This document shows, piece by piece, positions 46,773 through 55,859 of a DNA stretch of 64,000 nucleotides (positions are counted from its first letter, which is position 1; the number at the start of each line of letters is the position of its first letter). This DNA comes from Laguncularia racemosa (Eukaryota; Streptophyta; Magnoliopsida; Myrtales; Combretaceae): contig JBBMOL010000091.1 in the NCBI GenBank assembly GCA_037954665.1, forward strand, positions 868,001 to 932,000, in the 5' to 3' direction. The notes beneath the pieces are model-generated. The model was not told where the DNA came from. It worked only from the letters and a program-made list of their open reading frames with translations, and searched no databases. The position numbers and the translations under genes are program-made.

Positions 46773-48380
46773 GGTTATTTTTGTCTCTTGTTCTGAAAAA
46801 TTCTTTTGCCTAAGCAATTAGCTTCTACTTTATATCATGTTCAGCTGCTAATTCATACTGTCTATTACTAGCCTACTGGTCATCTGATGAGTTTACAATA
46901 GGTACTTCAGCTTGTGGATGAATACTTATTAGTATTATTAGATAAGTTTCGGTTTGGAGCAAAAGTTCAACTGTCTCCAGTTTTGTGATATTATATTTTG
47001 GATCTAAAAGTAAGATCAGTATGTGGCAATGATGATTCAAACAAGTGCTAACAACCCAACTTCCTCAAAATTGTTCTGCTGTCCTGAGAATCTTAGAACC
47101 TCTCTGAAGAATTGAGAGTAGTCAGAATTGACACGAGATTTAGGATTTTTTTCTTTTTTCAATCAGAAATAATTCTAGCTAAAACATTAGAGTGTCCCTG
47201 ACAGGGTATTACAAATTCCTAACAAGCTGCACCGCAGTTTTTTTCCCAAGTTCATGTGATAGCAAGTTCTGAAGTGGAGGAGATTCATAAGCAATGAAGC
47301 AGAATCTTGCAGCTCATCATCTTAGAAGTTAGAAATAGTTTTGATATAACAGTTTTTGCTAACTTAGCCAGAATCCAAAATTGAATTTTATTATATTGTT
47401 AAACACGCTACTTCCATAGCCACATATGTAAAACATTTGGGGGTGTCTAAGAGTATTGTGGATTAGAAACCACGAATCATTCCTCTAAGCAGGATCAAGA
47501 TGAGTGAGGGATCTTGTTTTGTATTTGCCTTCAGGTATGAAAATTAAACCCTCATCTCAGAGTTTTGTGGCAATACTTGCATCAACTTTCAGCTCCTATA
47601 TGGAAAAGTTGGAAAAGCAAAACAACGAAACATACACCTAAAAGTAACACTGTGTGCTCGCTGTGGATAAGTATACAGGCTATTGCATAATTATTTGAAC
47701 CCCTCAATCCTAGTGATGAGCTCCTCTCGGCTGAAAGTAATAGGGTTCCATCATTATAGCGCACAAGTGGAAGAAATGAATCAATCCAAGGTTTTTCCAG
47801 CAGAAAAACTTTATGAATGAAGATCGATGGAGTATTGTGATCTGTCAATTGATAATGAAGAGTTGTTAGATCGTGATCACAAGCATTATTCTCATTGATT
47901 ATCTGCATTCCAATCCTTTGGTCATTGAAAGGCCTTAGAAAATACAATATGAGTGCATAAATTAGCAAGGACTGCAGATTATTCTCATGAGGCATTCCTC
48001 ACCTCATTCTTCTTGAGAATGGTCACCACTTCTCTAAAGATTGAAATGATTAAACCTACGTGATGGACCTACATCCATCTTTTAATGGCTGGGTTTTTTT
48101 AACTCTCTGGCCTTACCACTTTGACTGATCCAATGGCTACAGTGGCTAATCTTGTTTTGAAAATTAACTTTTATAGGCTAATCAAGCATGACCTGCACTT
48201 GCCAAAGAGTTGTAAGAACAGAGTAAATTGGCTTTAGCTTGTATCAAATCATGAAGTTTTGCACCAAGAAGGATGTAGAAATAATGAATGTTGTTATTCG
48301 TTAGAGGATGAATAAAAATAGGTTGCAAAAGGCAAGTTGAGAACCTCAAGACCATACACACATGTGGATCTGCTTTCAAG
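46773..48380. other. Unit 1 / unit 2 junction region, no firm gene
   Basis: 47010-47340 parallels 51930-52200 (AGTATGTGGCAATGATGATTC, CAAGTGCTAAC). A 137-codon minus-strand frame at 47582-47995 (KPWIDSFLPLVRYNDGTLLL) has a W...NDGTLLL pattern like the C-terminal domain of plant F-box proteins, but no F-box or full domain is seen. 48015-48370 is the unit 2 copy of the U1 upstream flank. Confidence 0.35.
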
Positions 48381-48381
48381 A

Positions 48382-48436
48382 GTGCCACAGAGGGAAAAAA
48401 AAAAAAAGATTGAGAGCAACAACGAGAAGGTATAAG
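48382..48436 (+). promoter_or_regulatory. snRNA promoter of U1 copy 2, weakened USE
   Basis: GTGCCACAGAG at 48382-48392 sits where the USE is expected but differs at three positions from RTCCCACATCG. TATAAG at 48431-48436 is a good TATA at -31, about 38 bases away, because an A-run of 13 has lengthened the gap by about four bases. Confidence 0.6.
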
Positions 48437-48461
48437 TTGAAACTTTGTACAACTAGTCAGC

Positions 48462-48624
48462 ATACTTACCTGGACAGGGTCAACGGGTGATCAAGAAGGC
48501 CCATGACCTAGTTTGGAGACCTCCATTGCACTTGGGAGGGGTGCCCTCCTAAGGTCTGCCCATAGAGGCAGAGTCTACGTCATAATTTGTGGCAGTGGGG
48601 GCTTGCATTCGCGCAGCCCCTTCC
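48462..48624 (+). ncRNA. U1: U1 spliceosomal snRNA, unit 2
   Basis: ATACTTACCTGGACAGGG, an intact 5'-splice-site-pairing end, then GATCAAGAAGGCCCATG, CTCCATTGCACTTGGGAGG, the Sm site CATAATTTGTGGC and a 3' hairpin GGGGCTTGCATTCGCGCAGCCCC. About 12 positions differ from copy 1. The 3' box after CATTGTAAT reads AGAATCT and is not consensus. The RNA looks intact but the weakened USE and 3' box make expression doubtful. Confidence 0.92.
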
Positions 48625-48970
48625 CATTGTAATAGAATCTTTGGAGTTCAGTACTTTTTGCTTTGTTCAATGTGTAAATTACCAGGAATAAGTGATGAAT
48701 GCAGCATTTCATTTCACAAATTACGGAAATTCCAATGGATTGAATTTCTACCGGTTCTTGCAACATGAACAAACTATTTCTATTCAGATCTAATATTTAA
48801 GTTCACCAGTACATGGTTGCTGGCTCATAAAATCTGTGTCCTTGCTGCTATTTACATTTCTCCATGTTTAAAGTAGAAGTTTTACAGCTAATGTTTGTAA
48901 TTTACCTTCACAATCCTCTTTCCGTACTAAGAATTGAAATTTACTATTTAGCATTGCGGGAAAGAAATAT
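48625..48970 (+). repeat. Spacer after U1 copy 2 (related to block B)
   Basis: 48690-48870 is homologous to 41595-41750. No gene is seen. Confidence 0.5.
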
Positions 48971-49060
48971 GTTGGGAAAATCCCACCACAACAACTTGCT
49001 GGTGGGATTCTTAAGTGTTGCCAAGCGTTGCACTATAGGCTTGGCCTGGGGCACCCAACC
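48971..49060 (+). pseudogene. 3' half of a U2 snRNA gene, unit 2
   Basis: GGGAAAATCCCACCACA, then AACTTGCTGGTGGGATTC, GTTGCCAAGCGTTGCACTAT and GGCTTGGCCTGGGGCACCC match the last 90 bases or so of U2 in order. A 3'-box-like CA-GATCCT-AGTTTGA follows at once. The 5' half (branch-point region) is absent, so it cannot function as U2. Confidence 0.8.
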
Positions 49061-49084
49061 AGATCCTAGTTTGATTTCTATTAA

Positions 49085-49765
49085 GTGATATAACTTAAGC
49101 AATTTACATTGTACTGGTTTTTTGATGGATGAATAGTTTCCATGATCGTCGGGATCATCTTCAAATTAGCGAGTATGAGAAGCTTCAATGCTGATTTTTG
49201 TGCAGTTCTCTCCTGGTTACATACCTTTAAGGCAGAGCTTCCCGAGCATATGAGCACCATGATTTTTTGGCTCATGAATTATCACTAGTTCAAAACAACC
49301 AATAGAAACATTTCAAATCAGCATATGACACTTAAACCTTGCAGATGGATAGCTTAAGTTGTGCCCTATAATCAGCTTTATATGATGTTGGTTCGCGTGA
49401 TTTTTAGGTTGTTATGGCTTGAAGGCAAGGTGCATATGAAGGGAAACATCAAACGTTAAATTTAAGAAGAATTATGCCGTTACAGACAGTTCATCTTCCC
49501 TTTCCTTTCTCTCCTCTTATATGTGCCTCACCCTTTCCTGAGATTAAACCCGTTGTTTGGTGATGACTATAATTGAAGAGCTTCTACTTGCATGTAGTTA
49601 CTTCAGGATGGAAGCTGCAGCATATCAAATTACTTAGTTTTATACTGAAAGAGGACGCAGAAACAACAGTTATTTATTACAGGGTGGATGGAAAGGATCT
49701 GAAGGGCAAGATAGATACCTCAAGAATGGACATGCTCATGGGGTATCATATCAAGTTGTTTGTAA
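49085..49765 (+). repeat. Inter-U1 spacer of unit 2 (paralogous to 43320-43930)
   Basis: Same order of shared words as in unit 1. No gene is seen. Confidence 0.75.
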
Positions 49766-49824
49766 GAGTCCAACACAGAGAAAGAAAGATCGAAAACAAG
49801 GAGGACAAGAGACACCTGGGCAAC

Positions 49825-49953
49825 ATATTTACTTGGACTGTGTCATAAGACACCTCCATTGCAATTTTGAGGAGCTCCCACCTAAGGTCTTCCTATAGTG
49901 CTAGAGCCCATGTCATAATTTGTGCCACAGGGCTTGCTTTCGTGCAGCCACTA
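49825..49953 (+). pseudogene. U1-like snRNA lacking stem-loop I, unit 2
   Basis: The 5' end ATATTTACTTGGAC keeps the U1 pattern but with two C-to-T changes in the 5'-splice-site-pairing segment. After GTGTCATAAG it jumps to ACACCTCCATTGCA, so about 30 bases including stem-loop I (the U1-70K binding hairpin) are deleted. The Sm site CATAATTTGTGCC and a 3' hairpin GGGCTTGCTTTCGTGCAGCC remain, and a perfect 3' box CA-GATTAT-AGTAAAA follows (49954-49968). The USE-position sequence GTCCAACACAG (49768-49778) is poor. Confidence 0.82.
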
Positions 49954-49968
49954 CAGATTATAGTAAAA

Positions 49969-50500
49969 TCTTCGTTTTTTCACATATGCTTTATCAAATT
50001 TCCTTCTACTTTTTTTTTTTTTTTTCACATTCTTAAGGTTTCTCTATACTTCTTAGTGACAACTTTTATCTATGTTAATTCATTCTTTATTGAGAATGTT
50101 TCAGTTTAATATACCTGTGATATTTGTAGTAAACAATGGAGAATATCTTATGACAATGGATATTAGAAGCAGAAATCGGTTTAATAGAGTTTTTTTTTTT
50201 TTCGATGAAATTTGGTATATGTAAATGTGATATATTTCTACCCGAGATGAGACAATCTCCAAGATTTATTATGAGTTAGAATTTCTATAATCTTCATGAA
50301 TGTATTTGCTTGAATGAATACATATTTACAATAGAGACTATTTATACTTTGGTAATAATCACCATGCATTTCTTGACAAAAAGATTTCATCTTCTATTCC
50401 AACAAATTGCTAAGGGGAGAGTAACTGAGTAAGCTAGAAAGGGAGATGAAAGAGGAGGAGAGGGGCAGAAGTACCGGAGCTGTGTTATTTTTGTGTATTT
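49969..50500. other. Extra spacer between U1-like and U2 genes in unit 2
   Basis: In unit 1 the corresponding gap is only about 25 bp, so this 0.53-kb AT- and T-run-rich stretch is an insertion in unit 2 or a deletion in unit 1. No transposon ends were found. Confidence 0.5.
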
Positions 50501-50504
50501 GTAA

Positions 50505-50556
50505 GTCCCACATGGAAGGAGGAAGAGAACATGGTAAAGGAAGTGACGTGAAAAGA
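50505..50556 (+). promoter_or_regulatory. Plant snRNA promoter of U2 copy 2
   Basis: USE GTCCCACATGG at 50505-50515 and TATA-position GTGAAAAGA at 50548-50556, same spacing and words as copy 1. Confidence 0.8.
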
Positions 50557-50579
50557 CAGGTTCCACAACCTATCAAAGC

Positions 50580-50775
50580 ATACCTTTCTCGGCCTTTTGG
50601 CTAAGATCAAGTGTAGTATCTGTTCTTATCAGTTTAATATCTGATACGTGGGCCAATAGTCCACATGATATTAAATTAATTTTTGTATGGGGAGTGTCCA
50701 CCACAGTAGCTTGCTGCTGGGACTCTCGGGCGTCGCCTTGGCTTTGCACTATAGCCTAGGCCTGGCGCACCCTAT
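50580..50775 (+). ncRNA. U2: U2 spliceosomal snRNA, unit 2
   Basis: Same 5' half as copy 1, including GTGTAGTATCTGTTC and the Sm-type AATTTTTG. The 3' half differs from copy 1 at many positions but remains foldable (AGCTTGCTGCTGGGACTCTCGGG, GCACTATAGCCTAGGCCTGGCGCACC). A consensus 3' box CA-AGTCTT-AGTCTAA lies at 50776-50790. Length and promoter are as expected for a functional gene. Confidence 0.94.
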
Positions 50776-50790
50776 CAAGTCTTAGTCTAA
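50776..50790 (+). terminator. Plant snRNA 3' box of U2 copy 2
   Basis: CA, six bases, AGTCTAA. Confidence 0.75.
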
Positions 50791-51480
50791 TGCTTAATTT
50801 CAAATATTGCAGGCGAGTTTGAGCGTTCTTGATATGCTCTGCGTTTACCATCTTTGAATTTATCTCCATGATCCATGGAGTTGGTTGTGGTCTTGGTCAT
50901 TCATGCCTCAATTACGATTTAGTGGGCTGCTTTTGCAGTTCTCTAACATACATACCCTTGAACCGAATAAATCATTGGACGTCATCACGAGAGTCTCTGA
51001 GTTTGTGCATTTGTGGAGTTGGATTAGTTTAGAATATATCGCTCGTGGATGCTTTACTTTGCACTCGCAAATGTTTGCCCAATGATTTTGCCAAATTTAT
51101 GCACCTCAACATGAACAAGACTTGGAAGTCTTCCTCTTGCGTTATAGCACTTGAAAGAACTGCTTTTGCAGCTGATTCCTGGTCATGTCACTGTCATCTC
51201 TTCACACACAGCACGATAGCTTTAGCCATCACTAGGCAAGAAATGAAGGGAAAAAGCACAAACTGAAATTTGAAAGAGTTTCTACTCCATTCAAAAGAGA
51301 GCAGTTTCTACTCCTGCTTGGTATTGGTTTTCTTTTTCGGTTTTCAAAATATGTTTCATGGGAACCGAATGCTTTAGTTGAAAGTGCACATTAGAGATAC
51401 ATTGGTGATTTCTTGGAAAGCATTACAAACAACTCAAGGCAAGATAGAAGTGCTACATGCTTTTGGAAATATAAACGAAG
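50791..51480 (+). repeat. Spacer between U2 and U6, unit 2, with block D copy
   Basis: 51295-51460 matches 45350-45535 and 55195-55385. 51150-51195 (AACTGCTTTTGCAGCTGATTCCTGG) recalls block B. The small frames at 50829-51266 show no domain. Confidence 0.55.
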
Positions 51481-51491
51481 TGAGTCATTTT

Positions 51492-51534
51492 GTCCCACAT
51501 CAAATAATTTCAAGAATCTATCAAGCTTCATATG
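51492..51534 (+). promoter_or_regulatory. Plant Pol III U6 promoter (USE and TATA)
   Basis: USE GTCCCACATCA at 51492-51502 (one mismatch) and TATA-like TTCATATG at 51527-51534, -31 from the RNA start. The 24-base gap is one helical turn shorter than in the U1/U2 promoters, the known plant determinant of Pol III instead of Pol II use. Confidence 0.85.
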
Positions 51535-51557
51535 TCAGAGGCAACAATTTTATGATT

Positions 51558-51577
51558 GTCTCTTCGGAGACATCTGA

Positions 51578-51609
<32 letters not shown>

Positions 51610-51660
51610 GGCCCCTGCGCAAGGATGACACGCACAAATCGAGAAATGGTCCAAATTTTT
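51558..51660 (+). ncRNA. U6: U6 spliceosomal snRNA
   Basis: GTCTCTTCGGAGACATCTGATAA (5' hairpin with compensatory changes from the usual GTCCCTTCGGGGAC), AATTGGAACGATACAGAGA, then AGATTAGCATGGCCCCTGCGCA and GGATGACACGCACAAATCGAGA. The ACAGAGA box, AGC triad and internal stem-loop are all intact. It ends in a run of eight T (51656-51663), a Pol III terminator. Product: the catalytic RNA of the spliceosome. Confidence 0.97.
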
Positions 51661-51921
51661 TTTGTCATTTTTACATTGTTTTGGAAACTTCCTTCTTCTA
51701 AGCAATTAGCTTCTACTATGTATCATGTTAAGTTGATAATTTCATACTGATTAATTACTTCAACTAGTCAATGCATAGTTTTGGTACTATAGGTTTTAGC
51801 TTCTGCTATGTATCATGCTATAGTTTTGGTACTATTATCATTATTAATGCATAGTTTTTAGAGCAAAATTTTATTTGTCTCTGGTTTTGTTATATCACGT
51901 TGCAGTTTGAATTGAAAAGAA

Positions 51922-52575
51922 AGATTAATATGTGGAAGTGATGATTCCAACAAGTGCTAATAGCCCAAGATCATCAAAATGGAGATCAATTTAGAATTAA
52001 CCCAAGATTTAGGATTTTATGCATCTGCTAAATAATTTTTGCTAAAGCTCTAGTGGGTTTCTTACAAAGTAGAAACTAGTACTAATTCTTGATGAGTCGT
52101 ACTCCAATCTTTTTCCAAATTATAATCATAGCAAGTTGTGAAGTGGAGATTCAAAAGCATGGAAGCAAAAATTTGCAACTTATAATCTTAGAAGTTAATG
52201 GATAAAATTTCTGCTCCCAAATGGTGCAACATTGCAGCAGACTGATGGGAGATCAGTATGTGGAAGTGATGATTCCAACAAGTGCTAATAGCCCAAGATC
52301 ATCAAAATGGAGATCAATTTAGAATTAACCCAAGATTTAGGATTTTATGCATTTGCTAAATAATTTTTGCTAAAGCTCTAGTGGGTTTCTTACAAAGTAG
52401 AAACTAGTACTAATTCTTGATGAGTCGTACTCCAATCTTTTTCCAAATTATAATCATAGCAAGTTGTGAAGTGGAGATTCAAAAGCATGGAAGCAAAAAT
52501 TTGCAACTTATAATCTTAGAAGTTAATGGATAAAATTTCTGCTCCCAAATGGTGCAACATTGCAGCAGACTGATG
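51922..52575 (+). repeat. 327-bp tandem duplication, nearly identical copies
   Basis: The sequence from ATGTGGAAGTGATGATTCC (51931) to CAGCAGACTGATGGG recurs at 52258 with a 327-bp period. I saw about one substitution (ATGCATCTGC against ATGCATTTGC). This implies a very recent event or gene conversion. It lies downstream of U6 in sequence homologous to 47015-47340. Confidence 0.9.
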
Positions 52576-53090
52576 GGCCACATAGGATCACCAATCTAGA
52601 ACAAGGAAATTACATCTCAATTCAATGTTGTGTCGAGCATGCAGCTGGTTGGCAAGCAATAAGCATAATATTCTTAACCCCTTCTATTGAAATATACATA
52701 TTTCTAATTTTAGTACCACGTTCAATAGTAGTCCTGGAATCTATTGATCCATAACAAATGTATTGGAAAACAATTACATTTGGTACTTTCCCTATTTAAA
52801 TTCCAAACATACAACTCCAATACTGTAATTTCAATCAAGAAATGGTCTACCAAATCCAAGGTTAGCTTAAAGTATATACTTTGATTCTAGTGTCTATGCC
52901 TATAGTTAGAAGTTTGCTTGGTTGGTGTCCTCAAAGTCCATGAAGTTGTATCTCTTTCATGGATATCTCTAATAAAGAATGGATTTTCAAATAGGAATAT
53001 AGAAATTTAATGGAAAGCAAGATGTGCTTCTTGCTCTGTGGCAGTATGGGTTTTGAGGAATCCTTATGCCAAGAGAAGGCTTTATGCTTA
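52576..53090. other. No gene seen
   Basis: AT-rich sequence between the tandem duplication and the gag-only element. Confidence 0.5.
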
Positions 53091-53609
53091 TGTTACACGC
53101 GAGGTTAGCTCACGTTCACATAAAGGGTTAGCACCTAGTGTATTAGTCGTGTGTTATGTATTGTGATAAGTGTTGTAATTTGTTGTCTTGATCTGCTATG
53201 CATTTGTAAATGTTGTGTGTTGTGTCCTGGAATTTATTATCGTGCCCATGTAATCCTTACTGTTAAATTGTGAGTCTAGAGTAGTAGGTGTGTGATGTGG
53301 AAACGTGGAGTCAGCAGGTGTAGGAAATGGGATGTGGGGTAGTTACATTAGGAGTAGTGGGTAGAGAAATGTAGTAACTGCACATACCTATATAAAAAGG
53401 AGTTATCTCCAGCAAAGGAAGGGAGTTCAAAAATTTCCAGTAGAAATCTGGTGTGATTAATACTCGTGAGATCTTGGGTTCTCTCTTAATGAGCCCTACC
53501 CCAATAAACAACCATAGGTAAACTAGGAAAGAAGAGCTACAAGCAAGCTCTAGAGCCGCTTATAGACACCTCTAGACCTTGACACAATTCAAGACTTCCG
53601 CTGCCAACA
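53091..53609 (+). repeat. 5' LTR of the gag-only element
   Basis: TGTTACACGC...CTGCCAACA, 519 bp. A TATA-like TATATAAAAAGG near 53391 is followed by a leader with GAGATCTTGGG. Confidence 0.92.
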
Positions 53610-53612
53610 TTT

Positions 53613-53624
53613 TGGTATCAGAGC
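53613..53624 (+). other. Primer-binding site of the gag-only element
   Basis: TGGTATCAGAGC, exact initiator-tRNA-Met complement, three bases after the LTR. Confidence 0.95.
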
Positions 53625-53632
53625 TAGCCACC

Positions 53633-54600
53633 ATGGACAATTGGAAGAAGGTCCAACAATAGCTTGAAGCCTTGCTCATTATGCACCAAGATGACCAAGA
53701 ACGCTTAGAGCGAATGGAGGCGAGGCAAGACTACCTTGCCACCCGACTGGATAGTTTGACACAAGGAGGGGCCCAGGTGAGACCTTCAGCCCCCACTCCG
53801 AAAGAGATGGGAGAAGCCTCGGCGGTGAGCAGTAAGGTAGAGAGAAACCTACCAGCAACTCGTCTGGTCAAGTGGGAGTTTCCACGATACGACGACAATA
53901 GAGACCCACTAAGCTAGTTTAATCGGTGCGAGCAGTTCTTCAAGCACCAACTTGTGGCGAAGAAGGAGAGAGTGAAGTTGGCAACCTTCCATCTGGAAGG
54001 TGATGCCTAGCTATTGTTCCTTAAACTGAAGAGGGACCACTCGAGGCTAAGCTGGGCCGAATTCAAGGGGTTTGCGACCTAAGCTTTAGGCCCCCGATCG
54101 GTAGCAACACAGTAGGCAAGCTAGCCAAGCTCCGCCAAGTATGCTCGATCGAGCATTACCAACGACAATTTGAGCAATTATCCACTCAGGTGCTGGACTT
54201 AGCTCCCAAGCATGAGATCGCCATCTTCATCAGCGGGCTTAAGGAAGCAATCATGGTAGAGGTTGAGTTGCACCACCCCACCAGTCTTTCGCAAGCAATG
54301 AACCTTGCCAAGTTGTATGAAAAAAGGGGAGTGACCTCTAAGGAAGTACCAGAGCTCATGAGAAGCTCACCGCCCATGCTAAGCAAGCCCCTGAATACAA
54401 AGAGATTGAGTAGGGTCGAACTGGAGGATTGAAGAAGCAAAGGGTTGTGCTTCAATTGCGACGAACCTTTCACCATAAGGCATCGATGCAAGAAGCTCTT
54501 TTGGTTGTAATGTATGGAAGAGGAACCAAAGGGCCAGGACGAGGATGATGAGGGAGGGGAGGTGAACGAGGTGTTGCCTATAGTTTTGCACGTGAGATCA
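53633..54600 (+). pseudogene. Ty3-type gag, interrupted
   Basis: The start is probably the ATG at 53633 (CCACCATGG context; MDNWKKVQQ). A stop follows and the frame continues at 53672 (RLERMEARQDYLATRLDSL, then VKWEFPRYDDNRDPLS). After further stops come the capsid words FNRCEQFFKHQLVAKKERVK and ATFHLEGDA, then LSTQVLDLAPKHEIAIFISG with VEVELHHPTSLSQAMNLAKL (54190-54432). A knuckle-like CFNCDEPFTIRHRC ends it, lacking the usual GH. The gag has at least five lesions. The antisense frames are shadows. Confidence 0.85.
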
Positions 54601-54625
54601 TGTGCGCTTTCAAGGAGGGAACAAA

Positions 54626-55146
54626 TGTTACACGCAAGGTTAGCTCGCATTCACATAAAGGGTTAGCACCTAGTGTATTAGTCGTGTGTTGTGTACTATG
54701 ATAAGTGTTGTAATATGTTGTCTTGATCTGTTATGCATTTGTAAATGTTGTGTGTTGTATCCTGGAATTTATTATCGTGTCCATGTAATCCTTGCTGTTA
54801 AATTGTGGGTCTAGAGTAGTGGGCGTGTGATGTGAAAATGTGGAGTCAGTAGGTGCAGGAAATGGGATGTGGGGTAGTTACATTAGGAGTAGTGGGTAGA
54901 GAAATGTAGTAACTGCACATACCTACATAAAAAGGAGTTATCTTTAGTAATGGAAGGGAGTTCAAAAATTTCCAGCAGAAATCTAGTGTGATTAATACTT
55001 GTGAGATCTTGGGTTCTCTCTTAATGAGCCCTACCCCCGATAAACAACCATAGGTAAACTAGGAAGGAAGAGCCACAAGCAAGCTCTAGAGCCACTTACA
55101 GACACCTCTAGACCTAAGACATGATCCCAAACTTCCGCTGCCAATA
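54626..55146 (+). repeat. 3' LTR of the gag-only element
   Basis: TGTTACACGCAAGG...CTGCCAATA, 521 bp, about 5% different from the 5' LTR by eye (final CA mutated to TA). Confidence 0.9.
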
Positions 55147-55159
55147 ACTTATCAGCCAA

Positions 55160-55640
55160 AAGTCACCATCATCTCTTCACATTGAAAAACTGTTCACTCA
55201 TTGAAAAGAGATTAGTTTCCTATCACTACTTACTACTTGGTGTTGGTTACGTTTTCGATTTTTTTAAATTTATATCATGGGAACATGCTTTAATTTAAAG
55301 TTCAAACAAAAGCAACATTGGCGATTTCTTCAAAAGCATTGGAAACAACTTGGGGCAATAAAGAAGTGCTCCCCTCTATTGAAAAACAGGGGTCGAGATC
55401 TAGACCTACCTTGAAACATATTAGAATTTCAATGTCTAAATTAAATTAGATCCGCTTTTTCACCTAATTCCTGATAAGCAGTCCTTCACTGTTTTCCCAA
55501 CTAAAATCTAGATACTTCAAAGGATACCAAATCAACCATAAGATCCTTGCAAATCCATCATTTGAATGCCCTTGGAGTCCTTTCGTTTTTTCATCATATC
55601 TTACCTATTTAATCAAACTCACACAAAAAGCATTAGGAAT
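55160..55640 (+). repeat. Paralogous blocks D and B, third copies
   Basis: 55195-55385 matches block D (45350, 51295) and 55395-55620 matches block B (34355, 41745). These are the remains of a further, snRNA-less end of the duplicated region. Confidence 0.7.
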
Positions 55641-55679
55641 CCCAATATGTGGAATCCCATTCCATGGAATTAAACCCAA

Positions 55680-55812
55680 ACAGTCTTACAGCAATGTCAA
55701 TCTTCAGGCGTTCCAGGATCTGGAATTCATTTTCTTTCTCACCATCAGGTGGCCATGCACGAAGCAGCAACAAGCTCAGTGTCTCTCCACTGCAAAGTAT
55801 ACCCTTTCCAGT
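55680..55812 (-). pseudogene. Antisense exon-like fragment, copy 2 (open frame)
   Basis: The minus strand encodes GKGILCSGETLSLLLLRAWP then PDGEKENEFQILERLKIDIA, followed by a GTAAG splice-donor-like site. Copy 1 (34680-34810) is collinear with a stop. No homologue is recognised; it may be one exon of a host gene that flanked the ancestral snRNA unit. Confidence 0.5.
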
Positions 55813-55859
55813 TCTAGTGTCTTTCCAAAAAATCAGAGTATGGTAACCCTTGGCTTATT

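Larger units (their letters stand above)
53091..55146 (+). mobile_element. Short gag-only Ty3-type LTR element (TR-GAG-like)
   Basis: Two LTRs (53091-53609, 54626-55146) frame a 1.0-kb interior with a perfect initiator-tRNA-Met primer-binding site (53613-53624), a gag frame and a polypurine tract (CAAGGAGGGAACAAA), but no protease, RT or integrase. Flanks GCTTA (53086-53090) and ACTTA (55147-55151) are a 4-of-5 target duplication. All cis signals for mobilisation are present, so it could only move using another element's enzymes. Overall 2056 bp. It interrupted block D and the antisense exon region. Confidence 0.9.

Noticed and set aside
47582..47995. F-box-associated-like minus-strand frame
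   Set aside because: Only a short W...NDGTLLL pattern fits; no F-box or repeated domain, so I did not call a gene.
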